NCBI GenBank assembly: GCA_042095695.1
Contig: JBELMP010000102.1
Span: 1 to 9,504 of the forward strand
Source of the DNA: Maricaulis sp042095695
GTDB taxonomy: Bacteria; Pseudomonadota; Alphaproteobacteria; Caulobacterales; Maricaulaceae
Direction of reading: 5' to 3'
Length of the DNA: 9,504 bases
The notes below the pieces were generated by a model. That model had not been told where the DNA came from and ran no database searches. It was given only the letters and a program-made list of their open reading frames with translations. Below, in pieces: positions 1 through 5,849 of this stretch. Position 1 is the stretch's first letter. Every line of letters begins with the position of its first letter. Made by a program: the position numbers and the translations under genes.

Positions 1-2
1 TG

Positions 3-1025
3 CGCCGGGCAGATTTGCGCGGCGCCATCATGCGCGGTGCCAATCTCACGGGCGCGGATCTGACCGAAGCCGATATGCGTGAAGGCGCTATCGCTGAAGT
101 TGACAAGGAAAAGGGTCTCGCGGTTCTCAAACACAAGACGCAGGAAAACGATGCCGGCATGGCGAACTTCAAGGGCGCCAATCTCTCCCGGTCGAAAATG
201 GCGGGCATTACTGCAAAGACTGCGGATTTCACAGATGCGATGCTGCTCGGCGCCCGCATGATCCGGGCAAACCTGCGGGGTTCCACCTTTCAGGGTGCAA
301 ATCTCGAAGGGGCGGACATGTCCGGTGCCGATCTGACAGATGCCGATTTCCAGGACAGTGTAATGATCGGCGTGAAGACGGTGATGGCCAAGACCTCGGG
401 CATGAAAACCGAAGGCGCCCTGACCAGTGAGCCCGTCGGCATTGACCCCACGGATCTTGACCAACCGATCGCCCAGCAAATCGCTGATCACGTCAAATGG
501 TGCGAGACCGATGGCGCCGAGGGCAAGCCGTCCCTGTTTGATAAGACGGACCTGCGTGGCCTGAATTCGCTGGCTGGAAAGACGCTGACTGCCTTCCATG
601 CTCGTGGCGCAACGCTGTACGGGCTGGACCTAGAGGGCGCCCAGCTGCAAGGGGCACGACTTGAACGCGCAGACCTGCGGATGACTTGTCTGCGCGGCGC
701 GGACCTGCGCGGCGCCGATCTCACCGGTGCCAATCTCAATAATGCCGATCTGCGCGATTGCCGGCTTGGCCCGCTTCTGCTGGAAGGCAATCGCGTGCTA
801 CCTGCATCCCTGGCGGGGACCAAGGCCCGCTATGTCGACCTGCGCGGCGCGGATATTCGCCAGGCGAAGGCGACGGGAGCGGACTTCTCCTATTCGCGCC
901 TCGACGGTGCCAATGTGAAAAAGGCGAGCTTCAACGGGTCCTGCTTCACCGGCACGACGGTCAGCCCGAGCTTCCGATCGGATGTCGAAGATGCCGACGG
1001 CGCCGTCGATCTCGACGCAGCCTGA
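3..1025 (+). CDS. Pentapeptide-repeat protein, 5'-truncated by the window edge
   Basis: The reading frame is open at the left edge: the first codons already read RRADLRGA, in register with the repeats, so the true start lies outside. About 340 residues are visible. Two blocks of A(D/N)Lxx pentapeptides (roughly the first 120 residues, and residues 200-315) should each fold as a right-handed quadrilateral beta-helix. They are separated by a segment of about 75 residues that is not repetitive and contains HVKWCETDGAEGKPSLFDKT. This resembles the H..W..sgG.eG..a linker seen in other pentapeptide proteins just before the second helix. No signal peptide, membrane segment or catalytic motif is visible. 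Family members range from gyrase-protecting DNA mimics to proteins of unknown role, so no function is assigned. The tail is acidic and ends in DLDAA. The gene is convergent with hsp20 and shares a hairpin with it. Confidence 0.9.
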   Translation, partial: RRADLRGAIMRGANLTGADLTEADMREGAIAEVDKEKGLAVLKHKTQENDAGMANFKGANLSRSKMAGITAKTADFTDAMLLGARMIRANLRGSTFQGANLEGADMSGADLTDADFQDSVMIGVKTVMAKTSGMKTEGALTSEPVGIDPTDLDQPIAQQIADHVKWCETDGAEGKPSLFDKTDLRGLNSLAGKTLTAFHARGATLYGLDLEGAQLQGARLERADLRMTCLRGADLRGADLTGANLNNADLRDCRLGPLLLEGNRVLPASLAGTKARYVDLRGADIRQAKATGADFSYSRLDGANVKKASFNGSCFTGTTVSPSFRSDVEDADGAVDLDAA

Positions 1026-1074
1026 AGACACAAACGGCAGGCCCGGGAACCGGACCTGCCGCGTCGTGTGTCTT
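1025..1074. terminator. Bidirectional terminator-like hairpin between convergent genes
   Basis: A long imperfect inverted repeat begins at the last base of the pentapeptide gene. The core stem pairs CGGCAGG (1035-1041) with CCTGCCG (1055-1061), then one C/A mismatch, then CCGG (1043-1046) with CCGG (1050-1053) around a 3-base GAA loop. An outer stem pairs AAGACACA (1025-1032) with TGTGTCTT (1067-1074) across an asymmetric internal loop. On the minus strand the core is followed by TTTGTGTC, a weak U tract; on the plus strand by a less T-rich stretch ending in CTTT. Position and shape suit termination from both sides. Confidence 0.65.
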
Positions 1075-1096
1075 TGCTTCGAAGGGGTGTGCCGAC

Positions 1097-1570
1097 TTAT
1101 GCGGCTTCAGTCTTCCCCCCTTCAATCAGGGTTGCACGCGTATCGCCAGACGAATTGATCGCAATTGTACGCGGCTTGGCCGCTTCGGGGATTTCCCGCA
1201 AAAGCTGCACCGACAGCATGCCATTCTTCAGGCTGGCACCAGATACTTTCACATGGTCGGCCAGGTGGAAACGGCGTTCGAACGCGCGCTCGGCGATCCC
1301 GCGGTGGAGGAAGCGACGCGCATCAGCATCGGACTTTTCGGCGATCTTGCCGGAGATCGTCAGAACATTGTTCTGGACCTCGACGGTTAGATCATCTTCG
1401 CCAAATCCGGCGACGGCCAGCTCGATCAGATATTCGTCTTCATCCAGGTGCTGGATGTTATAGGGCGGATAGCCTTGGGACTCGGCCTTCGTGGCAGAAT
1501 CCATAAGATCGGCGAGCCGGTCAAAGCCGACGATTGAGCGGTAGAGCGGAGTAAAATCTACAGTACGCAT
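1097..1570 (-). CDS. Small heat-shock protein, Hsp20/IbpA family
   Basis: An ATP-independent cytoplasmic holdase that binds unfolding proteins during heat stress and passes them to DnaK/ClpB. The 157-residue product has the usual bacterial class A layout: a short N-terminal arm (FTPLYRSIVGFDRL), an alpha-crystallin domain from about residue 36 (PPYNIQ) to 125 with the signature A-x-L-x-NGML-x-V-x-L (residues 112-123), and a C-terminal IxI motif (IAI, 136-138) that docks into neighbouring subunits. The start at 1570 is supported by GAGGA six bases upstream. That ribosome-binding site is buried in a ROSE-like hairpin and a possible RpoH promoter lies further up, so control by heat at both transcription and translation is expected. 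The C-terminus is KTEAA. The exact IbpA/HspA paralogue name cannot be fixed from one sequence. Confidence 0.95.
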   Translation of the reverse strand: MRTVDFTPLYRSIVGFDRLADLMDSATKAESQGYPPYNIQHLDEDEYLIELAVAGFGEDDLTVEVQNNVLTISGKIAEKSDADARRFLHRGIAERAFERRFHLADHVKVSGASLKNGMLSVQLLREIPEAAKPRTIAINSSGDTRATLIEGGKTEAA

Positions 1571-1655
1571 TCCATATCCTCATCTTGAGCGATTGGACCA
1601 CCGGCAAGGGATTTGCCGGTTTCAGTCGATTTACTGCATGCCGGAGCCATGCAGC
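1571..1655 (-). promoter_or_regulatory. ROSE-like RNA thermometer in the hsp20 5' leader
   Basis: On the minus strand three hairpins precede the hsp20 start. The 3'-most (1596-1572) holds the Shine-Dalgarno sequence: UCGCU (1592-1588) faces AGGA (1580-1577) with the central G (1590) left over, the defining U-Y-G-C-U/AGGA arrangement of ROSE elements. One further C-G pair closes an AAGAU loop, and the stem continues through A-U and CC/GG pairs with a bulge. The middle hairpin (1620-1600) is a perfect 8-bp stem of ACCGGCAA type with a 5-base loop. The upstream one (1654-1634) is a perfect 7-bp CTGCATG/CATGCAG stem. At low temperature the ribosome-binding site should be paired; heating should open it. 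ROSE leaders are typical of rhizobial and other alphaproteobacterial hsp20 genes. Confidence 0.8.
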
Positions 1656-1688
1656 TATCCGGGCCCCGTATCGGCGACCCGTGACCGC

Positions 1689-1718
1689 TAGATGGGAAGC
1701 CGTGCCGCCCCGCGCAAG
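1689..1718 (-). promoter_or_regulatory. Possible RpoH (sigma-32) promoter for hsp20
   Basis: On the minus strand CTTGCGC (-35 side, 1718-1712) is followed after 14 bases by TCCCATCT (-10 side, ending at 1690). This fits the heat-shock pattern CTTG...-N11-16-CCCATnT, although the AAA of the E. coli -35 element is absent. A start near 1682 would give a leader of about 110 bases that contains all three hairpins of the thermometer, a usual size for ROSE leaders. Confidence 0.45.
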
Positions 1719-1743
1719 CCCCGCCAAAAAACGCGACTGCAAC

Positions 1744-1772
1744 TTGCCACATGCACGGCTCGGGGCTAATTC
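1744..1772 (+). promoter_or_regulatory. Probable housekeeping promoter of the lipoprotein gene
   Basis: TTGCCAC (1744-1750), a 14-base spacer and GCTAATTC (1765-1772) match the Caulobacter housekeeping consensus TTGACGS-N10-14-GCTANAWC well, with one mismatch in the -10. Transcription would begin near 1778-1780. That would make the upstream in-frame ATG at 1779 almost leaderless and favours ATG 1803, which has AAGGAG at 1788-1793. Confidence 0.5.
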
Positions 1773-1802
1773 GGCGGCATGATCCCAAAGGAGAGTTTTG
1801 GA

Positions 1803-2747
1803 ATGTCTGCTTCCCATTATCTGACTGTCAGCTGCGCGGCCCTGATGCTTGTCGCGTGCGGTGCCAGCGAAACGGCCGATTCACCAATGCCCGAAACCCC
1901 TGACGCTTCGGCCGAGACGGTGACCGAAACGGCTGAGACTTCGGCGCCGAGCGAGACCGAAGCCGAGGCGACGACGCCAGGTGTGGTCGAGCTCGCGGAT
2001 GCGGTCGCCGGAAGCTGGCGTGAAGAAGGGCGCTCGGCCCGGGACGGCGCGCGCAATCCACAGGCGACACTGGAATTCATGGGCGTAGATCCGTCCGGCT
2101 CGATCATCGAAATCTCTCCGGGCGGCGGCTGGTATACGGATATCCTCGCACCCTGGTTCGCGGGCAATGGCGGCACCTATATCGCCGCTCATTTCCAGGC
2201 GACATCGGATTATCGGCGTCAGTCCCTTGAGGGTTTCCGCCAGCGCTATGCCGACACGTCGCTGTTCGGTACGTTAGATATTGTCGAATTCGGCGATACC
2301 TCCGGCCCGCTTGCCGACGCGAACAGTGTTGATGCGATCGTGTCCTTCCGCAATGTCCACAATTGGATGGGTGGCAATTACGCGGAAAAAGCCTTCGATG
2401 ACTTCTTCGCGGCACTGCGCCCTGGCGGCACGCTCGGCGTCGTAGAGCATCGCCTCCCATCGACGCGCGAGCAGGATCCGCGCGCATCCTCTGGCTATGT
2501 GACACAGGATTATGTGATCGCGCTTGCCGAAGAAGCCGGTTTTGAATTCGTGGAGAGTTCTGAGGTGAACGCGAACCCGGCTGATACTGCGGATCACCCC
2601 TTCGGTGTCTGGACCCTGCCGCCCGTGCGCCGGTCCCAGGCGCGCGGCGAGCCGGTGAATCCGGATTTCGATCACGCCCCCTATGACGCGATCGGCGAAA
2701 GCGACCGCATGACGCTGGTCTTCCGCAAGCCGGAAAGCAGCGACTAA
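1803..2747 (+). CDS. Lipoprotein with a class I SAM-methyltransferase fold (COG4798-like)
   Basis: A predicted 314-residue product. Residues 1-19 form a lipoprotein signal with lipobox LVAC; the lipidated residue would be C19 and the next is Gly, not an inner-membrane Asp signal. Residues 20-60 are a Thr/Glu/Ala/Ser-rich linker. The rest resembles the predicted methyltransferase family COG4798: motif I is IIEISPGGGWYTDIL, where GGG would form the SAM-binding turn, followed by an SFRNVHNWM segment and LRPGGTLGVVEHR at the post-II strand. ATG 1803 is preferred to ATG 1779 because it has AAGGAG nine bases upstream and gives a clean signal peptide. The oddity is location: export would place a SAM-type fold in the envelope, where SAM is not known to be supplied, so the substrate and even the activity are open. 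Its stop is three bases from the hisN stop, which converges on it. Confidence 0.85.
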   Translation: MSASHYLTVSCAALMLVACGASETADSPMPETPDASAETVTETAETSAPSETEAEATTPGVVELADAVAGSWREEGRSARDGARNPQATLEFMGVDPSGSIIEISPGGGWYTDILAPWFAGNGGTYIAAHFQATSDYRRQSLEGFRQRYADTSLFGTLDIVEFGDTSGPLADANSVDAIVSFRNVHNWMGGNYAEKAFDDFFAALRPGGTLGVVEHRLPSTREQDPRASSGYVTQDYVIALAEEAGFEFVESSEVNANPADTADHPFGVWTLPPVRRSQARGEPVNPDFDHAPYDAIGESDRMTLVFRKPESSD

Positions 2748-2750
2748 GCG

Positions 2751-3548
2751 CTAAAGCGCAGCGGCTTCAAGCAGTTTAATAGCGGCGGCGTGCAGCTCGC
2801 GGTTCGCCGCCGCTATGACTTGACCGCCATCAGCCGGACTCCCGCCGCGCCAGTCGGTGACCAGACCGCCGGCGCCCTCGACGACGGGAATAAGGGCCTG
2901 GACATCATATTTCTGCAGGCCGCTCTCAACGACGAGGTCGAGACTGCCCGTCGCGATCATCGCATAGGCATAGGCATCGAAACCATAACGGCATAGGCGG
3001 ACGGACTGTCGAAGATTGCGAAAGGCCTCCGCTTCCTGGCCCTGAAACAGGAATGGGTCGGTCGTGGCCATCAAGGCCTTGCCCAAAGCGACTTCCGATC
3101 GCGATTTCAACGCATGGCTTACGCCCTCACGATCCAGCTCGGCCGCACCTGGCCAACCGATAAATCGCTCTCGCGTCCAGGGTTGATCGATAATCCCTAT
3201 TCGCGGTCCACTGGCATCAGACAAGGCGATTAACACAGTCCAGCTTGGCAGACCGGAAATGAAGGCGCGGGTACCATCGACAGGGTCGAGCACCCATTCG
3301 CGACCGGTCTTGGATGGTTTTTCGCCGAATTCCTCACCGCAAATACCATCATCAGGACAGTATTCTGCAAGGATATCACGCATGGCCGACTCTGCCGCAC
3401 GATCCGCCGCGGTCACCGGGTCGAACCCGGCATTATCCTTGTTTTCGACGGCAAGCGCGGTTCGGAAATAGGGCAGTGCCGCAGCTCGAGCGGCATCAGC
3501 CATCAGGGAGGCGACCTTCAGATCGCGCGAAAAATCATGCTCTGACAT
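2751..3548 (-). CDS. hisN: Histidinol-phosphatase, inositol-monophosphatase family (HisN type)
   Basis: Hydrolyses L-histidinol phosphate to L-histidinol in histidine synthesis, in the cytoplasm with Mg2+. The 265-residue protein has the full metal site of the inositol-monophosphatase superfamily: DPVTAAD (43-49), GEE (71-73), LDPVDGT (87-93) and the C-terminal YDVQALIPVVEGAGG segment with D215. The DPVDGTRAFISG form and the YDVQALIP..EGAGG form are those of HisN-type histidinol phosphatases rather than of SuhB or CysQ, so hisN is preferred; inositol or another sugar phosphate remains possible. The start at 3548 lacks a clear free ribosome-binding site and sits five bases after a strong hairpin (see 3554-3590). 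The gene follows the XRE regulator by 67 bases on the same strand and may be cotranscribed with it. Confidence 0.88.
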   Translation of the reverse strand: MSEHDFSRDLKVASLMADAARAAALPYFRTALAVENKDNAGFDPVTAADRAAESAMRDILAEYCPDDGICGEEFGEKPSKTGREWVLDPVDGTRAFISGLPSWTVLIALSDASGPRIGIIDQPWTRERFIGWPGAAELDREGVSHALKSRSEVALGKALMATTDPFLFQGQEAEAFRNLRQSVRLCRYGFDAYAYAMIATGSLDLVVESGLQKYDVQALIPVVEGAGGLVTDWRGGSPADGGQVIAAANRELHAAAIKLLEAAAL

Positions 3549-3553
3549 GGCAA

Positions 3554-3590
3554 TGCGCCTAGCATGGCATATCCGGCCAGGCTAGACGCA
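3554..3590 (-). promoter_or_regulatory. Strong hairpin abutting the hisN start codon
   Basis: Read on the minus strand, UGCGUCUAGC (3590-3581) pairs with GCUAGGCGCA (3563-3554) as ten consecutive pairs including one U-G wobble. A C/U mismatch follows, then UGGC/GCCA around a 7-base loop. The only AGG resembling a ribosome-binding site for hisN lies inside the stem, and the stem ends five bases before the ATG. The wobble pairs only in the minus-strand transcript, the strand that carries hisN. There is no U tract, so an intrinsic terminator for the upstream gene is less likely than translational control. Confidence 0.5.
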
Positions 3591-3615
3591 TCTCTCCCCC
3601 TGATCATTCCACCCC

Positions 3616-4005
3616 TCAGGCGGCGTCGTTCGCTGCCTCGTCCGGCTCGAGCGATTTGGCCAGCTCGAGCAGGCGCTTGCGCGGTCGCTCACCGAGGCGA
3701 TAATAGGCGCGGATCAAATCCACGGTTTCCTTCTGGGAGAGGACATCCGCAGCGAGTTGCGTGCCTTCATTGGCCGCCTCATCGCGCTGGGACAGTCCTT
3801 CATAGAAATACTGTACCGGGACATCGAGCGCTTCGGCCAGTTCGAACAAACGGCTCGCGCTTACTCGATTGGCACCACACTCATACTTCTGGATTTGCTG
3901 GAACCGGATCCCGACCGATTCTGCCAATTGTTGCTGGGTCAGTCCCAGGAGACGACGCCTGCGGCGCAAGCGCTTCCCTACATGGAGATCAATATCGTTT
4001 GTCAT
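3616..4005 (-). CDS. XRE-family helix-turn-helix transcriptional regulator
   Basis: A 129-residue DNA-binding protein. The Cro/CI-type helix-turn-helix spans about residues 9-65: GKRLRRRRRLLGLTQQQLA forms the first helices, and GIRFQQIQKYECGANRVSASRL holds the recognition helix and the conserved IQKYE segment. VPVQYFYEGL closes the domain. The remaining 60 residues are charged and helical, with no recognisable ligand domain, and end in ANDAA. It resembles the small single-domain regulators widespread in alphaproteobacteria, for example the PraR group; the resemblance is from memory and its targets are unknown. It lies between the N-formylglutamate amidohydrolase and hisN, all on one strand. 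Inverted repeats directly upstream (4021-4112) could be its own operator. Confidence 0.9.
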   Translation of the reverse strand: MTNDIDLHVGKRLRRRRRLLGLTQQQLAESVGIRFQQIQKYECGANRVSASRLFELAEALDVPVQYFYEGLSQRDEAANEGTQLAADVLSQKETVDLIRAYYRLGERPRKRLLELAKSLEPDEAANDAA

Positions 4006-4020
4006 AACTACTCGCGGCCT

Positions 4021-4112
4021 CGTCTTCGCGTATCAAATTGCGTCGCACTGGGACGCACACCTGACAGGAGAGCAAAGCGCGTGCCGGGCGAAGACGGGCT
4101 CTAGTCTTCGCC
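4021..4112 (-). repeat. Perfect inverted repeat with a third copy of the half-site, upstream of the XRE gene
   Basis: GGCGAAGAC (4087-4095) and GTCTTCGCC (4104-4112) are perfect 9-base complements with an 8-base loop. CGTCTTCGC (4021-4029), just upstream of the XRE start, is a third copy in the same orientation as the second arm and could also pair with 4088-4096. In the minus-strand transcript pairings 1:2 and 2:3 are therefore mutually exclusive. The 4087-4112 hairpin lies 15 bases after the N-formylglutamate amidohydrolase stop and may be its transcript end, but no U tract follows. Confidence 0.5.
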
Positions 4113-4126
4113 TGAAATGGGCATCT

Positions 4127-5062
4127 TTATGACGCCAATATGACAGTCCAGTCCGCTTTCGCTACAGCGTTGAAGAATTTGGACATTTTTTCGCGCATCA
4201 GGCTAAACCCGGACGTTGGCGCGATGCGGGACTCATCCATGTAGAGCCCGCGATTGATCTCAATCTGGAGCACATGCATGCCCTGATCGGGACGTCCGTA
4301 ATGCTCGGTCGTGAAGCCACCGGCGTAAGGAGTGTTCCGAACTGTAACAAGTCCGGCGTCGCGAAAGACGTTTTCCGCGAACCCGGTCATCCGGGCCGCG
4401 CACGAGGAGCCGAAACGATCGCCCAGGACGATGTCGGCGCCCCGGGAACTGTGATTGGGCATGGAGTGTACGTCGAATAGGACGGCTGCCCCGAAACGGC
4501 GGCGGAGAATATCCATACTGTCACGCAAAGCGTCGTGATATGGCCGATAATAGGCATTGAGGCAATCTCGCGCCTCGTCAAACTTGAATTTCCTGCGATA
4601 GAGCGGATGCCCGTCCGCGGTGATCCGGGGCAGCACGCCCAGACCGGACGTGGTGCGACGGGTTTCCACGAAACTTCCTTCGGGCAGCCGGTCCGAGAAC
4701 ATCAGCGGATCCAGCTCGTCGGGGCGACGATTCACATCAATGAACACGCGCGGAAAGAGCGCACAGAGCTTTAACGCCCCGATGCTCGGTGCGTCCGAAA
4801 TGAGTTCATCGACAAAAGCATCTTCGGATCGACGCAGACGCTTTAGGTCAATGGATGTCCGGTCCCGAAGCTCGGGTGGATAATTCCGACCGGAATGCGG
4901 GGAGGAGAAAATCACCGGCAGATGCGTCGTTTCCGCCTCTCCGCTGAGAGAAAACATCCCACGCTCTGCCTGCGAATGTGCCGTGGCGTCGAGGCTGGAA
5001 TCATATGAGACGGTGCCAAGCATGTCGCGAGACTGCGCAGCTGTGCAGTCCGGGTCAAGCAT
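4127..5062 (-). CDS. N-formylglutamate amidohydrolase family protein
   Basis: Members of this family (COG3741, HutG type) hydrolyse N-formyl-L-glutamate to formate and glutamate, the last step of one histidine-degradation route. The protein carries the family landmarks in order: VIFSSPHSGRNYP (50-62), PRVFIDVNRRPDELDP (104-119), FDVHSMP (196-202), AGGFTTEHYG (247-256) and LQIEINRGLYMDE (265-277); His and Glu in these motifs are the likely zinc ligands. The longest frame gives 311 residues, but no ribosome-binding site supports the ATG at 5062. The first 45 residues are not recognisably conserved, so Met14 (5023) or Met36 (4957) may be the real start. No other hut gene is in view, and the gene is divergent from cpdR. 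Its true substrate may therefore be another N-formyl or N-acyl amino acid. Confidence 0.88.
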   Translation of the reverse strand: MLDPDCTAAQSRDMLGTVSYDSSLDATAHSQAERGMFSLSGEAETTHLPVIFSSPHSGRNYPPELRDRTSIDLKRLRRSEDAFVDELISDAPSIGALKLCALFPRVFIDVNRRPDELDPLMFSDRLPEGSFVETRRTTSGLGVLPRITADGHPLYRRKFKFDEARDCLNAYYRPYHDALRDSMDILRRRFGAAVLFDVHSMPNHSSRGADIVLGDRFGSSCAARMTGFAENVFRDAGLVTVRNTPYAGGFTTEHYGRPDQGMHVLQIEINRGLYMDESRIAPTSGFSLMREKMSKFFNAVAKADWTVILAS

Positions 5063-5138
5063 TGCAGCCCGTTCAGCCCGCTTTTACTTTGTGATGCTAG
5101 GGTCAGGCTGTTTCGTAATTCGGAAGGGTGGGATTTCC

Positions 5139-5504
5139 ATGGCTAAAATCTTGTTGGCAGAGGATGATGACTCCATGCGCGACTTCCTGGCGAAGGCGCT
5201 CAAGCGCGCCGGCCATGAGGTAATTGTCTGTGCGGATGGTGAGGAAGGTCTCGATGCTATCGGCGAGGATCCGGCCCAGTTCGACCTTTTACTGACCGAC
5301 ATTGTTATGCCAGGCGTTGATGGGATTGAACTGGCACGTCGCGCGACCGAAGTCGATCCGGCTCTGAAAATCATGTTCATTACAGGATTTGCCGCCGTCG
5401 CTCTGAATCCGGGCTCTGGCGCTCCGACAAATGCCAAGGTTCTCTCCAAGCCATTCCATCTGCGCGAGCTCGTCGATGAGGTTGCCCGGGTTATGGCGGC
5501 CTAG
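5139..5504 (+). CDS. cpdR: Single-domain response regulator CpdR
   Basis: CpdR controls polar localisation and substrate choice of the ClpXP protease. When unphosphorylated it primes ClpXP to degrade cell-cycle substrates such as PdeA and, through further adaptors, CtrA; the CckA-ChpT phosphorelay switches it off. The 121-residue product is a lone receiver domain: acidic pocket ED at 8-9 with further Asp at 10-11, phospho-acceptor D54 in LLTDIVMP, T82 in MFITGF and K104 in LSKPFHLREL. The ITGFAAVALN and NAKVLSKPFHLR segments are close to Caulobacter CpdR. The start is ATG 5139, giving the canonical MAKILLAEDD opening with GGAAGGG upstream; longer frames to 4983 would run into the divergent gene. 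It ends in VMAA. The 76-base gap to the divergent gene shows no full CtrA box (TTAA-N7-TTAA). Confidence 0.95.
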   Translation: MAKILLAEDDDSMRDFLAKALKRAGHEVIVCADGEEGLDAIGEDPAQFDLLLTDIVMPGVDGIELARRATEVDPALKIMFITGFAAVALNPGSGAPTNAKVLSKPFHLRELVDEVARVMAA

Positions 5505-5528
5505 CGCTGTCAATCAGGGGGTCGACTG

Positions 5529-5552
5529 CGCCCGCCAGCCGGCGGGCGTTTT
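5529..5552 (+). terminator. Rho-independent terminator of cpdR
   Basis: An 8-bp perfect GC stem, CGCCCGCC (5529-5536) with GGCGGGCG (5541-5548), has a 4-base AGCC loop and is followed directly by TTTTC. It lies 25 bases after the cpdR stop. Confidence 0.9.
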
Positions 5553-5602
5553 CATGTTTGGCAGACAACTGCAAATGACGCGTCTTCGTGCGCAGCCCGA
5601 TC

Positions 5603-5631
5603 TTGCGCTTCGACGCGCAGGAGGCTAAACA
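5603..5631 (+). promoter_or_regulatory. Probable promoter of the tRNA-Val gene
   Basis: TTGCGCT (5603-5609), a 14-base spacer and GCTAAACA (5624-5631) follow the Caulobacter housekeeping pattern with mismatches in both boxes. A start near 5638 would leave a leader of about 14 bases before the mature tRNA 5' end. The element lies downstream of the cpdR terminator, so the tRNA needs its own promoter. Confidence 0.45.
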
Positions 5632-5651
5632 CCCGGCTCCTCGCATCGGAT

Positions 5652-5726
5652 GGGCGATTAGCTCAGCGGGAGAGCACTTCGTTGACATCGAAGGGGTCAC
5701 TGGTTCAATCCCAGTATCGCCCACCA
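5652..5726 (+). tRNA. tRNA-Val, anticodon GAC, CCA encoded
   Basis: A complete cloverleaf of 75 bases. The acceptor stem pairs GGGCGAT (5652-5658) with ATCGCCC (5716-5722), followed by discriminator A and encoded CCA (5724-5726). The D-arm reads TAGCTCAGCGGGAGAGCA. The anticodon stem CTTCG/CGAAG encloses TTGACAT with anticodon GAC at 5684-5686, which reads GUC and GUU valine codons. The T-arm carries GGTTCAATCCC. No intron or extra-long variable loop is present. Confidence 0.97.
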
Positions 5727-5849
5727 TCCTACCTTCTACGTTGAAGATTGCCTGACCGGCCGCCAAACATCCTGTTTTGCGCTGGACCCCGGCTGGTGAA
5801 CTCCCTAGAAGAAGATGTCTTTTGACGGGGTGGGGGTCCTTTCATCGGC
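5727..5849. other. Gap between tRNA-Val and the ligase operon, no gene found
   Basis: No gene or strong terminator was seen in these 123 bases. A run of GGGGTGGGGG (5827-5836) lies just before the ligase start and is the only candidate ribosome-binding sequence for ATG 5850, at an unusually long distance. An out-of-frame ATG at 5815 has a better AGAAG ribosome-binding site and could open a short upstream frame that overlaps the ligase start. No convincing promoter was recognised. Confidence 0.5.

Noticed and set aside
758..1390. Plus-strand open frame of 210 codons
   Set aside because: It overlaps the pentapeptide gene out of frame and runs antisense through hsp20, crossing the shared terminator hairpin; no recognisable motif.
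2274..2675. Minus-strand open frame of 133 codons inside the methyltransferase-like gene
   Set aside because: A shadow frame in GC-rich DNA; the opposite strand has the lipobox, motif I and a ribosome-binding site.
2740..2765. GCGC/GCGC short inverted repeat between the methyltransferase-like gene and hisN
   Set aside because: Only four base pairs and no T run; too weak to call a terminator.
5063..5138. Possible promoter with GCTAGG between cpdR and the divergent amidohydrolase gene, and a search for a CtrA box
   Set aside because: The -10 match is partial and no -35 sits at the right distance; no TTAA-N7-TTAA is present.
5491..5766. Minus-strand open frame of 91 codons containing GDTGIEPVTPSMSTKCSPAE
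   Set aside because: It is the antisense reading of the tRNA-Val gene, a well-known source of false proteins carrying DTGIEPVTPS; it has no independent coding support.
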